This document shows, piece after piece, positions 38,777 to 48,539 of a DNA stretch of 64,000 nucleotides. The DNA is from Microglena sp. YARC. Its lineage: Eukaryota > Chlorophyta > Chlorophyceae > Chlamydomonadales > Chlamydomonadaceae. Both the position numbers and the translations under genes were made by a program. Position 1 is the first letter of the stretch. The number at the start of each line of letters is the position of its first letter. The DNA lies in NCBI GenBank assembly GCA_022414725.1, contig CM039464.1:35661079-35725078 (forward strand), given 5' to 3'. The notes under the pieces are model-generated. The model was given only the letters and a program-made list of their open reading frames with translations, did no database searches and had not been told where the DNA came from.

Positions 38777-40167
38777 TCAACTGAACTCAATGCAAGTGTT
38801 TCTTGATGACAAGTACCTTACTGTGCGCTCGCTAGAGCGCACAAGGATAGTGCTACCACATATAAGTCCTGCATCCAAAGTGAACGCATCTATACCCCCG
38901 CTCTGTACTAGCATCAGAATATCCTCCATCGTGAAGAAGGGTGCAGGCGCGGACAGACCGTAGTACACACCGGTGCTGGACTCAAACACCACCGAGCACG
39001 GAGCGGAACGGAATACGGACGAGAGACGCAGGCAGAGTAAGAGGGACACGAACACTGAGTCCAACACAGGCGCCTTAATTATCACATGCAAATCGGATGA
39101 AGAATCCAATGAAGGATCAGGAACTGGAGGAGGAGAAGTTTTAGGTGGCGGAGACATATCAACGGGAGAAGGAGGAGGATGTTTAGGTGGCGGAGACAAT
39201 GTCATATCAACCGGAGAAGGAGGAGGATGTTTAGGTGGCGGAGACATATCAACAGGAGAAGGAGGAGGAGTTTTAGGTGGCGGAGACATATCAACGGGAG
39301 AAGGAGGAGGATGTTTAGGTGGCGGAGACAATGTCATATCAACCGGAGAAGGAGGAGGAGTTTTAGGTGGCGGAGACATATCAACGGGAGAAGGAGGAGG
39401 ATGTTTAGGTGGCGGAGACAATGTCATATCAACCGGAGAAGGAGGAGGAGTTTTAGGTGGCGGAGACATATCAACGGGAGAAGGAGGAGGATGTTTAGGT
39501 GGCGGAGACAATGTCATATCAACCGGAGAAGGAGGAGGATGTTTAGGTGGCGGAGACATCATATCAACGGGAGAAGGATGAGGAGGAGTATTAGGTGGCG
39601 GATACAATGTCGTATCAGAAACTGGTGACGAAACGAACTCGCATGTTGGGCAACACGCGTGTGTGAAAGGTTCGTATATTGAGTACGTGCATACTGAGTT
39701 GTTGCCGCATAACTTAAATGGAGTATTGCAAGGGGGGGTCAAATGTATGCAGAAAACGCTACCCAATATACTGTTGTAGTTAGACTTGATGCTTGTCACG
39801 ACGATCTCAGTGAAACCAGTGTAGTTGCGAAAGTAAATTCCGCCACCCTTGCGGACACCGTTGATAGACACAAGATCCTCCCAGAACAAACGTCAACCGT
39901 CTTTATGGCAACCTTCTGGAATGTCCGACGAAGGGCAGTGCAGCAGTCGACACCTGTATCAGGAGAGATGCAGGAATGCGGGAGTACTGTGAAACACATT
40001 AAATTATCGGAAAAAGAGGGCGCAAGAACGTATGGACTACTGCTCGGTGAGCTGCAACTCGGCGGTTTGCAACTTCCTGCAGGGAACCTCGTGTACGCGC
40101 ACGCAGGAGATAAAGCAGATAATAGGGACGCCAAAGCGAAGCAAACTATTGCAAGTGATCTTGACAT
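38777..40167 (-). pseudogene. Pherophorin-type extracellular matrix protein, with a frame break
   Basis: From ATG 40167: signal peptide MSRSLAIVCFALASLLSALS, then YTRFPAGSC and Cys-rich sequence with DCCTALRRTFQKVAIKTVDV. Between about 39895 and 39875 the frame moves by -1 and continues SINGV, FCIHLTPPCNTPFKLC, VCTYSIYEPFTHACCP: the pherophorin domain pattern of volvocine algae. A Pro-rich rod (SPPPKHPPPSPVDM repeats) and a C-terminal domain ending NTCIEFS follow. In algae such hydroxyproline-rich glycoproteins build the extracellular matrix. Probably taken from a host; codon use is not algal GC-rich. Confidence 0.75.
39143..39600. repeat. 42-48 bp tandem repeat encoding the Pro-rich rod
   Basis: About ten units alternating two lengths (with and without aatgtc). 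Plus-strand Gly/Arg frames here are shadows. Confidence 0.85.
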
Positions 40168-40210
40168 CAATCAATAAGAAGAAGGCTTACTTACTTACAT
40201 ACATTTTAAA

Positions 40211-40360
40211 GTGGGCGTTCCTGCCTCCCTGCGGATGTTTTGGAATTTCTACTCCGGAACGACTCGATATCCTGAGATATCAGCACCGAGGAACAAAAAT
40301 TCCGCTCCATACCATGTTTCGCAACCATTAAAAATCCGCCGGGATGCTGGAACGCCCATT
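40211..40360. mobile_element. Complete family-4 MITE
   Basis: Starts gtgggcgttcctgcctccct and ends gatgctggaacgcccattc; about 150 bp with the conserved interior ctcgatatcctgagatatca and tccgctccataccatgtttc. Confidence 0.7.
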
Positions 40361-40439
40361 CTGTGTTAAAAACTTATTTGGTGTGAATCGAAAACGACGT
40401 GAATTTGTAAACAACCTATTTCGTTTGAACTACTTGCTG

Positions 40440-41642
40440 TTATTGATTTCCACCAACAACACCTTTGTAAGCAACAGCGCCCACAACCATCCAGCCTTTC
40501 GGAAAGCCCATGATGGCGGTCTCCACCCACCGGATGTTGATTCGCAGTCGCTCCCGCGCATCGAGGTGATTTCTATGGACGTACCTGTTAGAAGCCGCAG
40601 TTTCGCTCGCGTGGAATTCGCGCGTGGCGAAACCGCTTTTCACACGCCTACCATGCGCAGTCCACTCACGTGGCGTGAAGTGACTGGAGGAGCGCATAGG
40701 CGTTGGCCAGATGCTTACTCGCCACAAGCGGTCTTCACCAGGGTAGTACAGACGCGTGTAGAACTCAGCCTTCGCGCGATCCAGTGACTCCAAACAAGGA
40801 CGCACAACAAGAGGATATTGACTCAGACCCACATCGAGTAACCTGCCCATATTAGTTATATTACTAGTACTACTACTACCAAACACAGACCGCATCTCGG
40901 TCAGCAAAACAGCGAATGCAAAACGAGCCGCCTGAGGCACGATCGCATTTTCCAAGGCCTGCCACAGAAGCGTCAGAGACCGGACATCAGCACGAGACTC
41001 GGTGCCAGGCGAACGCGTCACGAGACGAGGCATCTCCGCATCCAATTTTGCAAATGGATAGGACAATGACTGAGAAATCGAAGAGGACAGACGGGTCCTG
41101 CTCAAGTAAGGGAACAGCATACCAGCGTCTTTGTCACGAGCAGCGAGTACCCAAATACGAGACCGGACGTGACGGGCACCCATGTCAGCTGCAGATAGAA
41201 TACCATAGCGCACACTAAACCCGCGAGTCTCGAAAGCTTCGCAAATCGCATCCAACCCACGGTATCTCAACGCCGGAGAGTTCTCAAGAAAGACGGCCCG
41301 AACCGAAGGAAGACCGTCCAAAACACGGAATACCTCCCACACAAGTGAAGAACGCGTACCGGACAAACCACCGCCCTTCCCAGCCATAGAAACGTCCTGG
41401 CAATGAAATGATGCTGTGATGAGATCGGGACCGAGAGCAGCTCCAACACGAGAAGAAGACGCAATCACATCCAACGGGTCCAGTGTGGTGACATCCGATA
41501 TGATGGGAATCCCCGGAAACTGAGAGGACAACACACCGCACGCGAAAGAATCGATCTCGCAAAAACAACAAGGACGCGCCAACCCCTTTAAAGCAACAGC
41601 ATGCCCACCGATACCACTGAACAGATCCGCGTAAACAAGCAT
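40440..41642 (-). CDS. DNA (cytosine-5) methyltransferase
   Basis: 400 residues from ATG 41642. Motif I DLFSGIGGHAVAL (6-18); motif IV is ASFHCQDVS with Cys81 in place but His where Pro is usual; motif VI LEN (119-121); motif VIII RHVRSRIWVLA; motif X-like LENAIVPQAARFAF. A long C-terminal part follows (WRVSIWPTPMRSSSHF, then IRWVETAIMGFPKGW), features that usually come before motif IX/X in phage enzymes. It should transfer methyl from SAM to C5 of cytosine; target unknown. No cognate nuclease adjacent. Confidence 0.8.
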   Translation of the reverse strand: MLVYADLFSGIGGHAVALKGLARPCCFCEIDSFACGVLSSQFPGIPIISDVTTLDPLDVIASSSRVGAALGPDLITASFHCQDVSMAGKGGGLSGTRSSLVWEVFRVLDGLPSVRAVFLENSPALRYRGLDAICEAFETRGFSVRYGILSAADMGARHVRSRIWVLAARDKDAGMLFPYLSRTRLSSSISQSLSYPFAKLDAEMPRLVTRSPGTESRADVRSLTLLWQALENAIVPQAARFAFAVLLTEMRSVFGSSSTSNITNMGRLLDVGLSQYPLVVRPCLESLDRAKAEFYTRLYYPGEDRLWRVSIWPTPMRSSSHFTPREWTAHGRRVKSGFATREFHASETAASNRYVHRNHLDARERLRINIRWVETAIMGFPKGWMVVGAVAYKGVVGGNQ

Positions 41643-41687
41643 GTGTATCAATAATAAATTCAACGGCGGTTTTTTTCACACAAAATG

Positions 41688-41954
41688 TCACTTGATCAGA
41701 TTGAACCGGCAAAAACGGTTCAGGGAAGTCTTGTAAAGGTAATGAACAAGGCGATCGTAGACCTCGTCAGGCTTGCTCATGTGCCTGCTACCAGAACCAC
41801 GCTCGAGGTGAGTACGCAGACAATTCCAAATACATTCCACAAGGTACTCGTGACGCGAATACCAATCGTCAAGCGACATCACGGAAGGAGACCTGGCCGT
41901 CTTCGGAACCAACGGAGGAGGATCACGACGCACATGACCTTGAACATGCACCAT
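41688..41954 (-). CDS. Hypothetical small protein
   Basis: 88 residues. The core MSLDDWYSRHEYLVECIWNC and PDEVYDRLVHYLYKTSLNRF is helical and aromatic-rich. Preferred over the overlapping plus-strand frame because of composition and because it shares the strand of the methyltransferase. Family unknown. Confidence 0.4.
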   Translation of the reverse strand: MVHVQGHVRRDPPPLVPKTARSPSVMSLDDWYSRHEYLVECIWNCLRTHLERGSGSRHMSKPDEVYDRLVHYLYKTSLNRFCRFNLIK

Positions 41955-42105
41955 ATTATTCTTTCTTACTTACACACATATTGTCATGGACCCAAAAACC
42001 TTTATGCACGAGTTCGATTATTATTACAGTTGTCAAAATTCTGAGTAGACATTTCAAAAAATCCGCCCATTTGTTCTCAAATTATTTAGTAATACAGTAA
42101 ATACG

Positions 42106-42458
42106 ATGAAGGACCTTGCGATTGCGCTTGCTTTTTACACGATCGCGGAGGCCGTTTGGCTCTTCGGGATGAAGGGATTTTGGCCCAATTCGCGCGGTTC
42201 TCTGTGAATCTTGCGGTGCAATCTTGGCTTGCGGTTTGCATGGTGTACGCGTTGCTCTTAGCTGCAGCATACTTATTGTTGCGCCCGAATCCATCGGTCA
42301 GGATGGGCGCATTGTTCGGGGGGACCGTGTACGGCGTGTACAACCTCACGAACAAGGCGACGATACCCGGGTACTCGTGGGGGATGGTGGCCGTGGACAC
42401 CACATGGGGAGCCTTAGTTTTCGCCACAGTATCTTACATTTTCAAACGGTTCCGCTGA
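42106..42458 (+). pseudogene. DUF2177-like membrane protein with a frame break
   Basis: From ATG 42106: LAIALAFYTIAEAVWLFGMK, the first helix with the D/E-xxWL motif. Near 42165-42185 the frame moves by -1 and continues FARFSVNLAVQSW, MVYALLLAAAYLLL and GALFGGTVYGVYNLTNKATI, then VAVDTTWGALVFATVSYIF. These match DUF2177, a four-helix membrane family of unknown function. Only one base is wrong, so sequencing error is likely. It ends 9 bases before the next gene. Confidence 0.7.
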
Positions 42459-42466
42459 AAAAAAGT

Positions 42467-43054
42467 ATGAGAACAAATGTAAGACCCAAAAACATGTCAA
42501 CACACGTCATCTCAAAAACAAGAGAGTTGCTGCACGCGTGGGAAAGGTTCTGCGACCAACAATCCAAAATGCACGATACTGCTCGAGCACACTACAAGTT
42601 TTACAACTATATGATCGCAATACCTCCAATCCTACTTACAACAATAAGCGGAGCAGGAAGTATAGGAATTTCGAGCAATGAAGTAGCACTATCTTACGTA
42701 ATGGGATCACTTTCACTAACCGCAGGGGCCATGTTCTCAATCCATCGTTACATGAACATTCCAGAACTACAACAGTTACACGATTTTTACAGCGACGAGT
42801 TTCTAAAACTGCGCAATAACATTCGCCTTCATCTAGTTATCACAGACGACGAAGACAACAAAACGTTCTCTTCACTTGTCGAATTCAGCAAACACATAAA
42901 TACCATTCTTGACAACTGCATCGACAAATCACCATCATTGCCCCCCATGGTTGTCGGTTTGAAAAAGAAAAGTATGGGGAAGAAGTTCTACTCAAAAAAG
43001 ATGTTTAACGATGATTCATACGCTTTGTCGAACATAAACTCGACGGAATACTAA
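42467..43054 (+). CDS. SLATT-like two-helix membrane protein
   Basis: 195 residues (ATG 42467; 42494 also possible). Pattern HAWERFCDQQSKMHDTARAH, first membrane helix YMIAIPPILLTTISGAGSIG, second YVMGSLSLTAGAMFSIHRYM, then IPELQQLHDFYSDEFLKLRN. This is the layout of SLATT domains, membrane effectors in bacterial nucleotide-signalling defence systems and also seen in giant viruses. The last codons (STEY-stop) are supplied by a transposon end. The neighbour upstream is another membrane protein. Confidence 0.6.
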   Translation: MRTNVRPKNMSTHVISKTRELLHAWERFCDQQSKMHDTARAHYKFYNYMIAIPPILLTTISGAGSIGISSNEVALSYVMGSLSLTAGAMFSIHRYMNIPELQQLHDFYSDEFLKLRNNIRLHLVITDDEDNKTFSSLVEFSKHINTILDNCIDKSPSLPPMVVGLKKKSMGKKFYSKKMFNDDSYALSNINSTEY

Positions 43055-43120
43055 AATGAAACCGCTTTCTGGAGTGTACGGCACACCTTACGGTGTAACA
43101 ACCCACAGGGCAGTGGAACT
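43035..43120 (-). ncRNA. Solo omega-RNA-like end, RE7
   Basis: TIR from 43035 (taaactcgacggaatactaa), ACACC-GTAA-GGTGT in minus sense (43083-43096) and CCAC/GTGG (43103-43116). No nuclease attached; it ends the SLATT-like gene. Confidence 0.5.
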
Positions 43121-43220
43121 ATCTTGGGGATTCTGAAAAGTTGACCAATTCAAGATTTGTAACCGATCTTGTCAATACAGATACTGTCTTCAGGTGATTG
43201 ACACAAAAAATTCAAGGCAT

Positions 43221-43386
43221 AATGGGCGTTCCTGCCTCTCGGCCGATTTTTTTAAATTTCTAATCAGGATTTAGAGCCTCTTGAACGACTCGCTAGCTTG
43301 AGACATCAGCACCAAGGAATCACAATTCCGCTCCATACCATGTTTCGCAACCAGTCAAAATCGGCCGGAAGGCAGGAACGCCCATT
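43221..43386. mobile_element. Complete family-4 MITE with GCAT target duplication
   Basis: 166 bp with TIR aatgggcgttcctgcctctc / gaaggcaggaacgcccatt. Flanked by GCAT on both sides (43217-43220, 43387-43390). The same flanking sequence occurs uninterrupted at 17538-17541, giving an empty site in the same window. Confidence 0.85.
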
Positions 43387-43516
43387 GCATCTAAAGACAC
43401 TGAATTTACATGTTCAAAGTACCCTGAAAAGTCAAACTGATGGCTAACATCGTGCGCATCAATAATCCTTTTCAAAGCGTTAATGTAATCAAATATATCT
43501 GCATTGGGTTCAAGGG

Positions 43517-44896
43517 TCATCCCATAATTGAAATGACACTGTTGAGGACAAGCGTGCGCCTATCCTTAATCTGGATACGAGTGGAAGCAATGTCAGACTC
43601 GGTATCCGACAACTCCTTGTAAAGACTCGCCAAAAGAACATTTGCACGCGTCAACCGATTGTCACAGTTTACAACATCCTTCAAAACAACCTTCAACTGG
43701 TCAGGAGCCACAGCAATTTTTGCTCGCATGGAATTCATATGTGCAAGCTCGGACCGGGAACGCTCCAGCTCATACTTGGAAATGCCATGTTCATTCTTGA
43801 GCTCCGAATAAGTCGTCTCCAGCTCAGACTTGGAATCCCACACGCTCTTGAGCTCCGAATATACAATATCAATCTCAGACATCACTCCTGAAAGCTCGGA
43901 CTTCGTGTCCGCAAGCTCAGACATCACTTCTGAAAGCTCGGACGTCGTGTCCGCAAGCTCAGACATCACTCCTGAAAGCTCGGACTTCGCGTTCGCAAGC
44001 TCATACCTCACTCCTGAAAGCTCGGACTTCGTGTTCGCAAGCACGGACTTTGTGTTCGCAAGCTCGGACTTCGTGTTCGCAAGCTCGGACCTCGTGTCCA
44101 CAATCTTTGCCAACTCGTCCTCCAACGAAGAACCATCCGCACGCGCATGCACAACCTTATGCCGAGTCTCCTCCACCGACAAAAGCGTTCGCTCAAGATC
44201 AGCATTCGCATCCACCAGCTCCGCACGCGCACCAACCAGACGAGCGGTCGCGTCCCCCAAACCCACACGCGCCACATCGATATCAGACGCAGCGACACGC
44301 GCACGCTCCCTGATCTCCACCAACTTAGCCTCAGCAGCGAGAGCCCCCTCACGAAAACCAACCAACTCGTCTTCATGAGCCCTAATCTTGCCGATAGCGG
44401 CAGACCGCTGCTTGCCGACAAGCTTGGTCTTGTGCCGAATACGGTTCATCTCCAAACGAATCTCCTCGTCACTGCGACGAAGAGCGACAAGCTCATCCTT
44501 CCCCTTGCCAATGGTGTCTGCAAATTTACGACGGTCAGCTTGTATGTCACGGAGTTGGTCGAGCTTCTCCTTAGCACGACACTGCTCATCAATCAGCTGC
44601 GTGCCAAGGTGATTCATCACTCTCGTAGCAACCTCAATGCGCAACCGCGCCTTATCAATGGCGGCGGCGTTATCCTGCTCCCTCCCCTTGAGCTCATCCA
44701 AAAATCCTTCCTGAGCACGAATCGCCGAACGAAATACATACGCCTTCAGACATAAGACCACATCGCATACATCCTCCTCCTTACGCTGCTGTAAAATACG
44801 TTTAAGCACATTGTCAATATCCTTCACATCGGACTTCAGCAGGGCACGGATGTGCGCGTCCAAATCGCAAGAATTGTCAGAACAAGAAGAAGCCAT
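43517..44896 (-). CDS. Long coiled-coil protein
   Basis: 459 residues, nearly all helical with heptads. The central part has tandem ELANTKSEL/SGVMSELADTKSEL 14-residue units. N-terminus MASSCSDNSCDLDAHIRALL. No enzyme domain or membrane segment. Could be a structural or tether protein; its 3' end overlaps the duplicated block at 43440. Confidence 0.65.
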   Translation of the reverse strand: MASSCSDNSCDLDAHIRALLKSDVKDIDNVLKRILQQRKEEDVCDVVLCLKAYVFRSAIRAQEGFLDELKGREQDNAAAIDKARLRIEVATRVMNHLGTQLIDEQCRAKEKLDQLRDIQADRRKFADTIGKGKDELVALRRSDEEIRLEMNRIRHKTKLVGKQRSAAIGKIRAHEDELVGFREGALAAEAKLVEIRERARVAASDIDVARVGLGDATARLVGARAELVDANADLERTLLSVEETRHKVVHARADGSSLEDELAKIVDTRSELANTKSELANTKSVLANTKSELSGVRYELANAKSELSGVMSELADTTSELSEVMSELADTKSELSGVMSEIDIVYSELKSVWDSKSELETTYSELKNEHGISKYELERSRSELAHMNSMRAKIAVAPDQLKVVLKDVVNCDNRLTRANVLLASLYKELSDTESDIASTRIQIKDRRTLVLNSVISIMG

Positions 44897-44986
44897 GTCG
44901 TTCGATATACTGGGATGATATGGGGATATCTATCTCACAAGCTCTCACCAAACATCGGTGGGCATAACATTTATACTCGATTCCAA

Positions 44987-45009
44987 AAAATATTTGAGAA
45001 CAACTGTAT
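44987..45009 (+). promoter_or_regulatory. Motif shared with transposon ends, upstream of the fibre gene
   Basis: aaatatttgagaacaactgt a ends 3 bases before ATG 45012. Unlike the MITEs it lacks the inner gtgtcccac part, so it could be a native promoter element. Confidence 0.35.
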
Positions 45010-45011
45010 AC

Positions 45012-47112
45012 ATGTGTAATATGGAATCCGCCGCAATAATATTAATTTTGATAGCGATATTCGGTGTCGTAGTGTACGTAGTGATCTCGCACTCTATGCT
45101 CAACCACAACATCGACAAAACGACCGAGGCGAACAATAAACGCGAACAGATACTGCACGATGACGTACAAGCACTTGAAATGGCCGCAAAGAAGAACAAG
45201 AAACGCGATCATAGAATGCAGAAAGACGTACGAGCCCTTGGAATGGCAGCCGACGCCGAGCTCAACGTGCTCAAGAAAAAGGACAATATTCAGTTGAATA
45301 TAATAAAGGAACTGGAGGAGCGCGAGTCGAAAAGCTCGCTCGTATTCAACAAAAACTTCAAAAGCGTGGACTCGCAAATAAAAACCACAGTCGGATCCAT
45401 TCAAAATCTCGGATCAACGGTAGGTCGCCTAGAAAAAAGGCAGAATGATGTGCTCAAAAAACTGAACCTAATCAAGCAAAACATCGTGAAATTACGAAAC
45501 ACGGACATGACCACGGATAAAGATATCCATGAGAACGCAATCGCAATCAACAAACTGTCAAAAGAGGTGGGTGACGTCGCTGCAAGCCTCAAAACAGTTA
45601 TTCTAGATAACAACATTCAATTTTCAAGAATCGGAAACACGAGCGGCCTAATAAATACTTTAAGCAAGCGTTTGGACGAGGTAGAAGTTGCCGCAAGAAA
45701 AGGATTAGATACTGAAATCCAAATCAAAAACATTTATGCGCAACTCGCACACCTCGAGGCAAACTTCAATAACGAAACGAAAGAAACGGACAAGCAATTT
45801 TCAAACATAGGAAACACGAGCGGCCTAATAAATACTTTAAGCAGGCGTTTGGACGAGGTAGAAGTTGCCGCAAGAAAAGGATTAGATACTGAAATCAAAA
45901 TCAAAAACATTTATGCGCAACTCGCGCACCTCGAGGCAAACTTCAATAACGAAACGAAAGAAACGGACAAGCAATTTTCAAACATAGGAAACACAAGCGT
46001 CCTAAATGATTTAAGCGTGCGTCTGAATAAGATCGAAGTTGCCTCAAGTAAAGGAATCAATTCCGGAACAGAAATCAAAAACCTTTCAACGCAACTCGCG
46101 CAGATCCAGACAAACTTAAATACCGAAGCCAGCAAAAACAAAGAACTTAATGTCCCAGATCTACGAACTCTTCTAGGAAGAGCAGAAGCCAGTATCACCC
46201 AAATCACCAACTTAACCGATCGACTCAATAAACTCGAGGCCAGTACAAACGTTACCAAGACGGCCATACAAACGCTACAAAATTCAAATTTATTAACGGG
46301 ACTGAATATCACCAAGGCTAATCCAGGTCCACTAATACAAAAAATCTACGGGACTAACCAGGCAGACAGGTATGGATTATCCGAGGAACATATGGGGGCT
46401 TCTCACGTATATGCCGCCAACTCATTTGGACCTAGCACTGTCAACTTGTCTTTTGCGACTGGGCGAAATAGTTACAATACGGTCCTCACAGCCAAAAAGG
46501 ACGGGACAGTCAATGTCAGCAAGACCCTGTGCGTGGAGGACGAATGCCTCAACAATACGGTAGGTAGCTCACAAGTTCACTGCGACCGGCGATACGTGGC
46601 ACAAGGGTGGTCTGACTGCAGGAAAAGTAGAAGCCCGGACAGCCAATGTAAATGGTGCAATAACAGCGGGAAAAGTAGAAGCTGGCGGAGGATCAATTTT
46701 AACTGGTAATTCTCTTAAAACAAACGGGAAGGTTCAGAAAGGACGTATGCATTTCTTGGTAGATGAGAATTTATACATTTGCCCAAAGGGAGCAGGGACC
46801 GTCTTTAACACATTTAACGGAGGCAACCCAAAGATTATGATGCAAAGTGGAGGAAAGGGTAAACATCATGCAGCAATAAAAATGGATGGAACAAGCATCA
46901 CAGGAGATTTCGGTGGGGGTCTTGGTGGGATGCATGTAAGTGGAAAAGGAGATCTTCTTGTCCTCAAAGAAAAAGGACTGCATGTAGGTCCTTGGTGGGG
47001 AGGAGAACCGATCGTCAATATATCAAGTGGTGGAGGTAAAACAGGTAAATTTTGCTTAGACAATATTTGTATATCCAAAGAAGATCTCAAGAAAATAAAA
47101 ATTCTCAAGTAA
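45012..47112 (+). pseudogene. Membrane-anchored fibre protein with coiled coil, frame break near C-terminus
   Basis: ATG 45012 (or 45021). A signal anchor (AAIILILIAIFGVVVYVVIS) precedes a long coiled coil with three repeats of about 55 residues (FSNIGNTSGLINTLSRRLDE...). Then a beta region DRYGLSEEHMGASHVYAANS with LCVEDECLN. At about 46565-46595 the frame moves by +1 to KFTATGDTWHKGGLTAGKVE and continues GGGSILTGNSLKTNGKVQKG to FCLDNICISKEDLKKIKILK (47112). LCVEDECL and FCLDNICI are paired repeat ends, which supports continuity. Likely a virion surface fibre. Confidence 0.65.
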
Positions 47113-47165
47113 GATCTTTGCAATGAGTGTAAAGCTGATATGGACTTTGTCCATACAATGGAAAC

Positions 47166-48416
47166 ATGGCAACTTCAACCGTAGGTGTTTTCAAACCTAG
47201 TTTTTCATGCACCCCTGTGAACAGCCCGGATGAGCGCCGAGCTATACGTTGGTACCTGTTCTCCCGGTACAACCTGAAGATGATGGAGGGTCCTCCCAAA
47301 TTCGGCAACTCCATGTACTTCAACCGGACATTACCGCCACATGGATCAAAAAACAATCCCGCCACAGCCAGCACCCACAACATGATGTTTCGCGCTAAAT
47401 ACAACGCTATAGGACGACATCACCAACCTCGTCAGTTCCTATTACTCATAACTCGCGCAATCGGTTCTAGCAGGAGCGGTTCTATCGTGTTGATAAATAG
47501 GTGTGTGGACAGCTGCATTGCTGCATCCGGTCTCTTTGCCCCCGCAGACATGTTCGACGATGACACACTCATCGAGAGGGAGATGGAAGACCGCTTACTG
47601 GACGAGGTGTATCCCACCAATATCACGAAAGAACAAACGCACCGCGTCTTCTGTGCGACCGACGTCCTAGTGTGGCACGGGAGACCTGTTGGTGTAGGAC
47701 ACCACGGACCTTCGGGACAACAACAATGCATGATGAACGCGACGCAGAGAACAGAACTTCTCCATACGTGGTACGCAGAATTCGAACGTTGCAATAACAA
47801 TCTCGTAGGGGCAGTCAGCGGCGACGTCGAAATGATCTTGTCTGCATGGCACACCAATATCGTAGGGCTCTATAGATCCCTATTCGTCTCACCGACAGAC
47901 AACACGATGTTGTCGACAACCGTCACACACATCGTCGCAAGACACAACAACAAAGTAGCGACGCAAAAGGACGCACGCATGCCGCTCATCTTTGATGACA
48001 ACGACATTATTGCTGACGATGATGCCGCCATTATTGCTGACGATGATGCCGCCATTATTGCTGACGATGATGCCGCCATTATTGCGGACGACGATGAAGA
48101 TGAAGATACCAGACACCGGTCTGACGACCCCCTTCAACCTGAAGATACAGAGTATGCCTCGGCGAGGATCGAGCCAGAAGCTGTGCGACATCTGTTCTAT
48201 GTGCGTGCGACACACATGCCCGATGTGTACGAACTTTACCGTGAAGAGGTCTCTGCGAGTCTATCGCGCTCTCCGGACGCCTTCGCTGGCGTGCGCTCCA
48301 TGCGTGACAGTCTGATCATGCGTTCCCTGTTTTCCGCATCCTCAGGCGGCGGCGCGACGCTCCCCCAGTGCATGTTTGTGTTCGATACAGACATCGGGAA
48401 GTGGACACCCGAGTAA
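47166..48416 (+). CDS. Hypothetical protein with acidic repeats
   Basis: 416 residues. No recognised domain. Residues 278-305 carry four IIADDDAA repeats (48005-48085), probably a flexible linker. The N-terminal half contains many Arg/His residues and strands (FLLLITRAIG, SIVLINRCVD). Long, clean frame with viral-type codon use, so real. Confidence 0.6.
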   Translation: MATSTVGVFKPSFSCTPVNSPDERRAIRWYLFSRYNLKMMEGPPKFGNSMYFNRTLPPHGSKNNPATASTHNMMFRAKYNAIGRHHQPRQFLLLITRAIGSSRSGSIVLINRCVDSCIAASGLFAPADMFDDDTLIEREMEDRLLDEVYPTNITKEQTHRVFCATDVLVWHGRPVGVGHHGPSGQQQCMMNATQRTELLHTWYAEFERCNNNLVGAVSGDVEMILSAWHTNIVGLYRSLFVSPTDNTMLSTTVTHIVARHNNKVATQKDARMPLIFDDNDIIADDDAAIIADDDAAIIADDDAAIIADDDEDEDTRHRSDDPLQPEDTEYASARIEPEAVRHLFYVRATHMPDVYELYREEVSASLSRSPDAFAGVRSMRDSLIMRSLFSASSGGGATLPQCMFVFDTDIGKWTPE

Positions 48417-48539
48417 TGGTAATATTTGTTTGAGAAGGTTGCAACAGTTGCCAAGACAATAAATAGTTCAGGGACCAGACAATAAATTGTTTGCAGATTA
48501 TGGAACAGTGTTGTTCTTGCACGTGCTTGAGAAGTGCGG

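Noticed and set aside
38973..39628. Plus-strand Gly-rich and Arg-rich ORFs
   Set aside because: Shadows of the Pro-rich rod of the pherophorin-type gene.
39743..40177. Plus-strand 144-codon ORF
   Set aside because: Opposes the signal peptide and Cys-patterned domain on the minus strand, which is better supported.
43830..44755. Plus-strand Ser/Ala-rich ORFs
   Set aside because: Shadows of the long coiled-coil gene on the minus strand.
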